From positions 1 through 5,249 of the forward strand of contig CAMBBY010000140.1 in the NCBI GenBank assembly GCA_945863825.1: a stretch of 5,249 nucleotides of DNA. The letters run 5' to 3'. A program made the translations under genes and the position numbers. The notes below the pieces were generated by a model. That model saw only the letters and a program-made list of their open reading frames with translations. It was not told where the DNA came from and made no database searches. This document shows, piece after piece, positions 1-5,249 of this stretch. Position 1 is the stretch's first letter. Each line of letters starts with the position of its first letter. The stretch is from an uncultured Prevotella sp. Lineage in GTDB: Bacteria; Bacteroidota; Bacteroidia; Bacteroidales; Bacteroidaceae.

Positions 1-47
1 GAGATTCGCCTTAGTCTCGTGGGCTCGGAGATGTGTATAAGAGACAG
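1..47. other. Illumina Nextera i7 adapter left on the contig end (artefact)
   Basis: This is synthetic sequence. Positions 1-5 (GAGAT) match the end of the P7 flow-cell oligo. Positions 6-13 (TCGCCTTA) match the N701 index as written in the primer. Positions 14-28 (GTCTCGTGGGCTCGG) are the Nextera read-2 adapter, and 29-47 (AGATGTGTATAAGAGACAG) are the 19-base Tn5 mosaic end. Genomic DNA therefore starts at about position 48. Read in frame with the following gene from GTG at 19, the adapter encodes the false N-terminus MGSEMCIRDS. That peptide should not be treated as protein sequence. Confidence 0.98.
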
Positions 48-48
48 C

Positions 49-1380
49 TACAGTCAGGATAAAGGCTTCGTGCGCTCTATCCACAACCTCGAAAGCTCTT
101 ATTTCAGAACCAAGTTTGAACCTTCATTAGATAAGTTTGAAGGGGCTACCTCTGGTATTGGAGTCATCAGCGATACGGATGCACAACCGCTCATCATGAA
201 CTCTCATCTTGGCCGATTTGCCATCTGCACAGTGGCAAAGATTGCCAACAAGGATGAACTTACCCAACATTTGCTGGAGAAGAACATGCACTTTGCTGAG
301 ATGTCTTCCGGCAGTACCAATCCTACCGAACTTGTAGCTTTGCTCATCATTCAGGGCAAGACTTTCAAAGAGGGAATCGAGAATGTGTATCATCACATCA
401 AGGGCTCTTGTACCATGATGATTCTCACCGAGGATGGTATCATCTGTGCCCGTGACAGTTGGGGACGCACGCCGCTCATTATCGGCAAGAAGGATGGTGC
501 CTATGCTGCTTCCAGCGAATCTACTTCTTTCCCTAATCTCGACTATGAGACTGAGTATGAGGTGGGTCCGGGAGAGATTGTGAAGATAACTGCTGATGGT
601 CTTGAACAGCTGAGACCAGCCAATAAGAAGATGCAGATCTGTTCTTTCCTGTGGGTTTATTATGGTTTCCCAACTTCTACCTACGAGGGACGTAATGTGG
701 AGGATGTGCGCTTTACCAATGGTTGCAACCTCGCCAAGACCGACGATGTGGAGGTGGATTGCTGCAGCGGTATTCCTGATTCGGGTACGGGTATGGCTAT
801 GGGTTATGCTGCGGGTAAGGGTGTGCCTTACCAGCGTTGTATTGCCAAATATACGCCTACTTGGCCTCGTTCGTTTACTCCAAGCAACCAGAGTATGCGC
901 TCCTTGGTAGCTAAGATGAAACTGATACCTAACAAGGCGATGCTCAAAGGCAAGCGAGTTCTTTTCTGCGATGACAGTATCGTAAGAGGTACCCAGTTGC
1001 GTGATAATGTGAAGGTTCTTTTCGATCAGGCTGGTTTGAAGGAATGTCACATGAGAATCGCCTGTCCTCCATTGGTTTACGGTTGTCCGTTTATCAACTT
1101 CACTTCTTCCAAGAGCGACATGGAATTGATTACTCGTCGTATCATCGAGAAGTTTGAAGGCGATGCCAATAAGAATCTCGATAAATATGCTATTACGGGT
1201 TCTCCTGAATATCAGAGAATGGTGGACGAGATTGCGCGTCAACTCGGTTTGACCACTTTGAAGTTCAATACCATCGAACAGTTGATTGAGGCGATCGGCT
1301 TACCGAAATGCCAGGTCTGCACTCATTGCTTTGATGGCAGTAGCGAATATACGCTGCATGAATTTGCAGATGAGGAATAA
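49..1380 (+). CDS. purF: PurF-family amidophosphoribosyltransferase-like protein, 5' end missing
   Basis: Canonical PurF makes 5-phosphoribosylamine from PRPP and glutamine, the first step of de novo purine synthesis, in the cytoplasm. The open frame here starts directly after the adapter, so the true start and perhaps 40 residues are lost. Residues are numbered from the false GTG at 19. Residues 11-200 are an Ntn/GATase-II-like domain (ARDSWGRTPLIIGK at 144-157, VGPGEI at 182-187). Residues 205-430 are the phosphoribosyltransferase domain, with IPDSGTGMAMGY at 252-263 and the PRPP loop VLFCDDSIVRGT at 314-325. Cys208, Cys356 and the CxxCxxC at 431-437 align with the [4Fe-4S] ligands of Bacillus subtilis PurF. 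The GATase half lacks the usual glutamine-site residues: HNGN is replaced by TVAK at 71-74, and the Asp before TE is Pro102. It may therefore be a paralogue that does not use glutamine. The family is certain; the exact activity is not. A terminator follows directly after the stop. Confidence 0.85.
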   Translation, partial: YSQDKGFVRSIHNLESSYFRTKFEPSLDKFEGATSGIGVISDTDAQPLIMNSHLGRFAICTVAKIANKDELTQHLLEKNMHFAEMSSGSTNPTELVALLIIQGKTFKEGIENVYHHIKGSCTMMILTEDGIICARDSWGRTPLIIGKKDGAYAASSESTSFPNLDYETEYEVGPGEIVKITADGLEQLRPANKKMQICSFLWVYYGFPTSTYEGRNVEDVRFTNGCNLAKTDDVEVDCCSGIPDSGTGMAMGYAAGKGVPYQRCIAKYTPTWPRSFTPSNQSMRSLVAKMKLIPNKAMLKGKRVLFCDDSIVRGTQLRDNVKVLFDQAGLKECHMRIACPPLVYGCPFINFTSSKSDMELITRRIIEKFEGDANKNLDKYAITGSPEYQRMVDEIARQLGLTTLKFNTIEQLIEAIGLPKCQVCTHCFDGSSEYTLHEFADEE

Positions 1381-1426
1381 AAAAATGAGGGTGTGTCATG
1401 GTCTTATGATACACCCTCATTTTTTT
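1381..1426. terminator. Bidirectional intrinsic terminator between convergent genes
   Basis: A 14-bp stem pairs 1386-1399 (TGAGGGTGTGTCAT) with 1406-1419 (ATGATACACCCTCA), with one G-T wobble and the six-base loop GGTCTT. An A run at 1381-1385 precedes the stem and a T run at 1420-1426 follows it, so either strand yields a hairpin followed by U residues. It begins one base after the purF-like stop and lies 11 bases beyond the end of the convergent transporter gene, so it can end both transcripts. Confidence 0.93.
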
Positions 1427-1436
1427 GATAGGGCGT

Positions 1437-2315
1437 TTATTTCTGTTTCCGTAGAATAATCAGAGTTACACCGGCAAGAATAGCAACAATACCGAGCGCA
1501 AGCTGCAGGGTAAAGGATTCCCCAAAAATGCAGACGCCAATCACGACTGCGGTAACAGGTTCCAAGGCTCCCATGATGGCAGCAGGGGTACTGCCGATGA
1601 GATTGATGGAAATCGTCATGAAGAAGAGCGAGAGTACCGTTGGCAAAAGAGCGAGTTGGGCTGCACAGAGCCACTGCTTCGGTGTTTCCAGCATTTGGAA
1701 ATTCTCACCCGAAATCCACGTGAAAAGGGCAACGGTTATCAGACCGAATACCAATATCCAGAAGGTGAATTTGACATTCGACATGGTGTTGTTCTTCCAC
1801 TGGTTGATGGAGATGATATAAACGGCATAGAGCAGGGAGGAGGCCATCACAAGGGCAAAACCCGCTGTGCTCAACTTGGCGTTTCCATCTCCCTGATAAA
1901 GGAGTCCGACGCCTGAAACGGCGAGAAGAATGGCGATGGTACTGGTCCAGGTGACCTTCTCATGGAAGAAGGCGGTCATCAGGATTGCAGTCATGATCGG
2001 ATAGACAAAAAGCAGGGTACTTGCGATTCCTGCTGCCATATAATGGAAACTGACATAGAGCGTGGTGGAAGAGAGGGCGAAGAAACTGCCTAAGCATGCC
2101 AGACGGATGGCATGACCCCACTTGATGGCGAAACTTTCACGGCGTACCAGTAAGACGATGGCAAACATGACTACTGCTAAAAGGTAGCGATAGGTCAGGA
2201 CGGAACCGGAAGAGAATCCGTCATGGTAGAGCTCTAAGGTACCCAATGGGTTGGTACCATAACAAACGGCGGCAATGATGCCCGCCAGAAAACCTTTAAC
2301 TTGATTACTGTTCAC
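1437..2315 (-). CDS. DMT-superfamily (EamA) inner-membrane transporter
   Basis: The 292-residue protein is almost wholly hydrophobic and has the usual length and two-repeat layout of EamA permeases, with about ten membrane helices. The first EamA repeat covers roughly residues 8-140 and includes the signature AAGIASTLLFVYPIMTA (94-110), followed by a conserved-looking HEKVT (118-122). The second covers roughly 150-288, with GSTPAAIMGALEPVTAVVIG (241-260) and FGESFT (264-269). Such proteins export or take up small metabolites such as amino acids, nucleosides or drugs; the substrate cannot be read from the sequence. The start is GTG at 2313-2315, directly followed by NSNQVKGFLAG and the first helix. 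No in-frame ATG lies near it, and the leader is A-rich without a Shine-Dalgarno sequence, as is normal in Bacteroidota. The gene is probably monocistronic: it has its own promoter candidate at 2353-2381 and shares a terminator with the convergent purF-like gene. Confidence 0.9.
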   Translation of the reverse strand: MNSNQVKGFLAGIIAAVCYGTNPLGTLELYHDGFSSGSVLTYRYLLAVVMFAIVLLVRRESFAIKWGHAIRLACLGSFFALSSTTLYVSFHYMAAGIASTLLFVYPIMTAILMTAFFHEKVTWTSTIAILLAVSGVGLLYQGDGNAKLSTAGFALVMASSLLYAVYIISINQWKNNTMSNVKFTFWILVFGLITVALFTWISGENFQMLETPKQWLCAAQLALLPTVLSLFFMTISINLIGSTPAAIMGALEPVTAVVIGVCIFGESFTLQLALGIVAILAGVTLIILRKQK

Positions 2316-2352
2316 TTTTTTGTTTTTTATATTGTTGGTTCATTTTGGGCTG

Positions 2353-2381
2353 CAAAGGTACTCATTATTTTGATAAAAAAC
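2353..2381 (-). promoter_or_regulatory. Candidate Bacteroidota promoter for the DMT transporter
   Basis: On the minus strand, TACCTTTG (plus-strand 2353-2360) matches the Bacteroidota -7 consensus TAnnTTTG exactly. A weak -33-like GTTT (2378-2381) lies 17 bases upstream. Transcription would begin near 2346-2348, giving a leader of about 30 bases before the GTG start at 2315. The -7 match is good and the -33 match poor. Confidence 0.6.
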
Positions 2382-2421
2382 GCTTTTATTCCAGCATTTT
2401 TCCTTTTTTTGTATTTTTCTC

Positions 2422-2452
2422 TTTGTGCTTCGGGTGAAAAGTTGTACTTTTG
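2422..2452 (+). promoter_or_regulatory. Bacteroidota-type promoter for the GNAT-amidohydrolase/menC transcript
   Basis: TTTG at 2422-2425 and TACTTTTG at 2445-2452 match the two Bacteroidota primary sigma elements (TTTG and TAnnTTTG) with a 19-base spacer. The predicted transcript starts near 2458-2460, leaving a leader of about 53 bases before the ATG at 2513. This placement rules out the TTG at 2450 as a start, because it lies inside the -7 element. Confidence 0.75.
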
Positions 2453-2461
2453 CCCCCAAAT

Positions 2462-2485
2462 ATCGGTTTTTTCATTGAAACCGAT
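2462..2485 (+). promoter_or_regulatory. Inverted repeat at the 5' end of the leader transcript
   Basis: ATCGGTTT (2462-2469) and AAACCGAT (2478-2485) form a perfect 8-bp inverted repeat around the loop TTTCATTG. A further T-G pair outside it (2461/2486) would make nine. It falls within a few bases of the predicted transcription start and has no T run behind it, so it is not an intrinsic terminator. It could be a 5' mRNA-stabilising stem or a repressor site; the sequence does not decide between them. Confidence 0.5.
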
Positions 2486-2512
2486 GATGGTTTAAAGATA
2501 AAAAGTTGTATT

Positions 2513-4042
2513 ATGGAACCCATTCGTAAAATCGAAAAGGTGAGCCTGAGAAATCTCCACATGGAGGATTATGACCAGCTCGCTAAATCTTTCAAGCGTA
2601 TCTACGCTGATTCTGACGTGTTCTGGACACGCCAGCAAATCAAGAAACTCATTACTATATTTCCTGAAGGTCAGGTTGTCATCATCGTGGATGATAAGAT
2701 TGTAGGATGTGCCCTGTCTATCATCGTCAATTATAATATGGTGAAGGGTGATCATACTTATGCGCAGGTGACTGGTAACGAGACTTTCAATACACATGAT
2801 CCTAATGGTAATATTCTCTATGGTATTGAGGTGTTTATCCACCCTGATTACCGTGGCTTGCGATTGGCACGCCGTATGTACGAGTATCGCAAGGAATTGT
2901 GCGAAAAGTTGAATCTGAAGGCAATCATGTTTGGTGGTCGTATTCCTAACTATCATAAGTATGCGGATCAGATGCGTCCGAAGGAGTATATCGAGAAGGT
3001 GCGCTCCCGTGAAATCTACGACCCGGTACTCACGTTCCAGTTGAGCAATGATTTCCACGTCCGTCGTGTCATCCGCAATTATCTGCCAAGTGATGAGGAG
3101 AGTGAACACTGCGCCACACTGTTGCAGTGGGATAATATCTATTACCAGCCACCAACGGATAGTTTTGTAGATAAGAAACCTACGGTGCGTATCGGATTGG
3201 TTCAGTGGCAGATGCGTCCTTATGCTTCTGTGGATGATCTCTTTGAACAGGTGGAGTTCTTCGTGGATTCCGTGTCTGACTATAAGAGTGATTTTATCCT
3301 TTTCCCAGAATACTTTAATGCTCCGCTGATGGCGAAGTTTAATGACATGGGTGAAGCGCAGAGTATTCGTGAAATGGCTCAATATACGGAACAGATCCGT
3401 GACCGTTTCCGTGAGTTGGCTATCAGCTATAACATCAATATCATCACGGGTTCTATGCCACTGGTAAAGGAAGACGGGGCACTTTATAATGTGGGTTTCC
3501 TCTGTCGCAGAGATGGTAGCGTGGATATGTATGAGAAGATTCACGTGACTCCAGATGAACAGAAATGCTGGGGATTGACAGGCGGTAGCAATATCCAGAC
3601 TTTTGATACCGACTGTGGCAAGATAGGTATTGTCATCTGCTATGATGTGGAGTTCCCTGAACTCTCCCGTCTGATGGCACAGGATGGTATGCAGATTCTC
3701 TTTGTACCATTTATGACCGATACGCAGAATGCCTACTCTCGTGTGAGAGTCTGTGCACAGGCGCGTGCTATCGAGAATGAGTGTTATGTGGCGATTGCAG
3801 GTAGTGTAGGCAACTTGCCTCGTGTGCATAATATGGATATCCAGTATGCACAGAGTGCCGTATTTACACCATGTGATTTTGCCTTCCCTAATGATGGTAA
3901 GCGCTCGGAGGCGACACCGAATACGGAAATGATCCTGATTTCGGATGTAGATTTGAATCTTCTCAATGAGTTGCATACGTATGGTGCTGTTCGCAATATG
4001 CGCGACAGACGCAAGGATCTTTATGAATTGAAAAAGAAATAA
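2513..4042 (+). CDS. GNAT acetyltransferase / carbon-nitrogen hydrolase fusion protein
   Basis: This cytoplasmic 509-residue protein has two domains. Residues about 10-185 are GNAT-like: VFIHPDYRGLRLARR (107-121) corresponds to motif A, the acetyl-CoA pyrophosphate loop, with Arg117 where a glycine is common. Residues about 224-485 are a nitrilase-superfamily amidohydrolase with the full catalytic set: Glu266 in LFPEYF, Lys342 in YEKIHVTP, and Cys376 in GIVICYDVEFPE, with Glu349 as a likely supporting residue. No signal peptide is visible. The domain order and length match known bifunctional GNAT/CN-hydrolase proteins such as B. subtilis YhcX, whose substrates I do not know. Hydrolysis of a C-N amide bond is the likely chemistry; the acetyltransferase half may acylate or only bind. 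I chose ATG at 2513, downstream of the promoter and leader hairpin, rather than the upstream TTG at 2450. There is no Shine-Dalgarno sequence. The stop overlaps the menC start by one base. Confidence 0.92.
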   Translation: MEPIRKIEKVSLRNLHMEDYDQLAKSFKRIYADSDVFWTRQQIKKLITIFPEGQVVIIVDDKIVGCALSIIVNYNMVKGDHTYAQVTGNETFNTHDPNGNILYGIEVFIHPDYRGLRLARRMYEYRKELCEKLNLKAIMFGGRIPNYHKYADQMRPKEYIEKVRSREIYDPVLTFQLSNDFHVRRVIRNYLPSDEESEHCATLLQWDNIYYQPPTDSFVDKKPTVRIGLVQWQMRPYASVDDLFEQVEFFVDSVSDYKSDFILFPEYFNAPLMAKFNDMGEAQSIREMAQYTEQIRDRFRELAISYNINIITGSMPLVKEDGALYNVGFLCRRDGSVDMYEKIHVTPDEQKCWGLTGGSNIQTFDTDCGKIGIVICYDVEFPELSRLMAQDGMQILFVPFMTDTQNAYSRVRVCAQARAIENECYVAIAGSVGNLPRVHNMDIQYAQSAVFTPCDFAFPNDGKRSEATPNTEMILISDVDLNLLNELHTYGAVRNMRDRRKDLYELKKK

Positions 4043-5160
4043 TGTACAAGATAGAGATATCGGAGCGGACGCTCCATTTCAAGGTGCCGGCAGGAACATC
4101 AAGAGGCGTTTATACCACCCGGCATAGTTTCTTCCTCACGCTATCCTCGGATGAAGTTCCGGGCGTGAAAGGTGTGGGCGAATGTGCTACGCTCCCGGAT
4201 TTGAGCTGTGATGCGAAACCGGAATATGAGGCGACACTGCGACAGGTCTGTCAACTGGTGGAACAGATGGGACGTATTCCGTATGATATGATTCGTGCCT
4301 ATCCGAGCATTACTTTTGGATTGGAATCGGCATTTGCAGACTTCTTCCATCAGGTAAAGGTGGCTGCAACTGCTGATCCTTCTTCTGTTGCCTTGCAGAC
4401 ATTTGCAGTTCCGGCTTGGGCAAATGGCTTGGGAAAATTGTATGATACGCCTTTTGCACGCGGGGAAGCGGGGATTACCATCAACGGACTCGTGTGGATG
4501 GGCTCTTACGATGAAATGTTAGGAAGACTGGAGGAGAAACTGAAAGAGGGTTTCCATTGCGTGAAACTGAAGATTGGTGCCATCGACTTCATGAAAGAAC
4601 TGGATCTGGTCAAGTGTATCAGAGAGCGCTATGCCAAGGAGGAGGTGCAACTGCGTGTGGATGCCAATGGTGGTTTCTCTCCGGCGGATGCGATGAGTCG
4701 CCTGGAAACATTGGCAAGATACGATATTCATTCCATCGAACAGCCTATCAAACAGCATCAGTGGCCTAAGATGGCTGAACTCTGCCGGGAGACTCCGTTG
4801 CCGATTGCGCTTGATGAGGAATTGATCGGTGTCAATGTCCGTTCGATGAAGCAGGCACTGTTGGATACCATCCGGCCGCAATATATTGTTTTGAAACCTT
4901 CACTCCATGGAGGTATGTATGGATGTGAGGAATGGATTTCCCTTGCCCGGGAAAGAGGAATTGGGAGTTGGATCACATCCGCTTTGGAAAGCAATGTAGG
5001 ACTGAATGCGATTGCCCATTTCTGTGCTGAGGTCTATGGAGAGGAAGCGTATGGTGCTGAGGCTCCTGTGGCACAAGGACTTGGAACAGGGAAGTTGTTT
5101 GAGGATAATTTGCCGAGCCAATTAGAGATTCGGGGAGAAAAATTGTTTTTTCTTCCCTAA
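4042..5160 (+). CDS. menC: o-Succinylbenzoate synthase (enolase superfamily, MenC)
   Basis: MenC dehydrates SHCHC to o-succinylbenzoate in menaquinone synthesis, in the cytoplasm. The 372-residue protein has an N-terminal capping domain (about 1-140, with GVGECATLPDLS at 44-55) and a TIM-barrel domain with every catalytic element of the family. These are the KxK motif Lys175/Lys177 (VKLKIG), metal ligands Asp207 (RVDANGG), Glu233 (SIEQPI) and Asp258 (ALDEEL), and the second-face Lys285 (VLKPSLHGG). TSALESNVGLNAIA (312-325) and QGLGTGKLF (345-353) favour MenC over dipeptide epimerases, which have a DxD motif near this end. The ATG at 4042-4044 shares its A with the preceding TAA (TAATG), so translation is probably coupled to the upstream GNAT-amidohydrolase. 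Residues about 104-133 look like a longer loop than I expect in this family. N-acylamino acid racemase or epimerase activity is a lesser alternative. Confidence 0.88.
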   Translation: MYKIEISERTLHFKVPAGTSRGVYTTRHSFFLTLSSDEVPGVKGVGECATLPDLSCDAKPEYEATLRQVCQLVEQMGRIPYDMIRAYPSITFGLESAFADFFHQVKVAATADPSSVALQTFAVPAWANGLGKLYDTPFARGEAGITINGLVWMGSYDEMLGRLEEKLKEGFHCVKLKIGAIDFMKELDLVKCIRERYAKEEVQLRVDANGGFSPADAMSRLETLARYDIHSIEQPIKQHQWPKMAELCRETPLPIALDEELIGVNVRSMKQALLDTIRPQYIVLKPSLHGGMYGCEEWISLARERGIGSWITSALESNVGLNAIAHFCAEVYGEEAYGAEAPVAQGLGTGKLFEDNLPSQLEIRGEKLFFLP

Positions 5161-5197
5161 GTCTCCTGTTTTTCTTTTTGAAGACAATAAAAGGTTC

Positions 5198-5237
5198 AAG
5201 TTTCGCAAGTTCAGAAGTTAATGAAGTTAAAGGAGTT
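5198..5237 (+). repeat. Short AAGTT direct-repeat array downstream of menC
   Basis: AAGTT occurs at 5198, 5207, 5215 and 5224, and the variant GAGTT at 5233. The spacing is 9, 8, 9 and 9 bases with varying filler. The mixed 8/9 spacing argues against coding sequence. The rest of 5161-5249 is AT-rich, shows no convincing terminator hairpin, and runs off the window. From 5221 a frame (ATG AAG TTA AAG GAG) stays open to the end, so the tail of the array could instead be the start of a next gene. The window is too short to tell. Confidence 0.5.
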
Positions 5238-5249
5238 ATCGCTCCCTAC

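Noticed and set aside
662..910. 82-codon plus-strand frame inside the PurF-like gene
   Set aside because: It is an out-of-frame shadow of the phosphoribosyltransferase domain, with low-complexity Val/Arg/Leu content and no leader.
127..1242. 371-codon open frame on the minus strand opposite the PurF-like gene
   Set aside because: Same in-register antisense shadow. It ends exactly where the plus-strand gene uses a TTA codon (127-129).
2238..2258. Two GGTACC palindromes nine bases apart within the transporter gene
   Set aside because: They encode conserved-looking residues near the N-terminus (TNPLGTL). The six-base self-complementary pair is likely chance, with nothing else pointing to regulation.
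2450..2512. Upstream TTG start adding 21 residues to the GNAT-amidohydrolase
   Set aside because: It lies inside the -7 promoter element and would be upstream of the predicted transcript start. ATG at 2513 gives the expected family length.
2492..3976. 494-codon open frame on the minus strand opposite the GNAT-amidohydrolase gene
   Set aside because: Its codons are in exact register with the plus-strand codons, so it stays open only because the real gene rarely uses TTA, CTA or TCA. The translation has no recognisable domain, while the plus strand has full catalytic motifs.
5221..5249. Possible start of a next gene (ATG AAG TTA AAG GAG)
   Set aside because: Only about nine codons are visible, and they overlap the repeat array, so coding cannot be supported.
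1..5249. A novel defence, mobile or phage system
   Set aside because: No integrase, transposase, nuclease, reverse transcriptase, CRISPR repeat or tRNA-like boundary is visible. All genes are metabolic or transport families. The only Tn5-related sequence is the library adapter.

Overview
This 5.2 kb window looks like chromosomal DNA of a Bacteroidota species, most likely a Prevotella/Segatella-type member of the Bacteroidales. The signs are: two promoter candidates of the Bacteroidota type (a TTTG-like element, then TAnnTTTG); starts with A-rich leaders instead of Shine-Dalgarno sequences; moderate GC content; and proteins that resemble Bacteroidales versions of PurF-like amidophosphoribosyltransferase and MenC. 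Bases 1-47 are not biological. They are the Illumina Nextera i7 adapter (end of P7, an N701-type index, the read-2 sequence and the Tn5 mosaic end), so this is the end of an assembled contig and the first gene is truncated.

Layout: (1) 49-1380, plus strand: 5'-truncated PurF-family protein with an intact PRPP-binding site and iron-sulphur-type cysteines, but an N-terminal glutaminase domain lacking the usual glutamine-binding and oxyanion residues. (2) 1381-1426: strong hairpin with A and T tracts on either side, shared as a terminator by two convergent genes. (3) 1437-2315, minus strand: ten-helix DMT/EamA transporter with a GTG start. (4) 2316-2512: divergent control region with one promoter candidate in each direction, plus an inverted repeat at the expected 5' end of the plus-strand transcript. 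(5) 2513-4042, plus strand: GNAT acetyltransferase fused to a carbon-nitrogen hydrolase with a complete Glu-Lys-Cys triad. (6) 4042-5160, plus strand: o-succinylbenzoate synthase (MenC), overlapping the previous stop by one base. (7) 5161-5249: non-coding tail with a short AAGTT direct-repeat array; the window ends here.

The genes do not form one pathway. The first acts in, or derives from, purine synthesis. The transporter stands alone. The GNAT-amidohydrolase and MenC form a tightly coupled two-gene transcript whose functional link is not obvious, since MenC belongs to menaquinone synthesis. I see no mobile element, CRISPR, RNA gene or defence system. The points most worth a second look are the degenerate glutaminase domain of the PurF-like protein, the coupling of the GNAT-amidohydrolase to menC, and the repeat array after menC.
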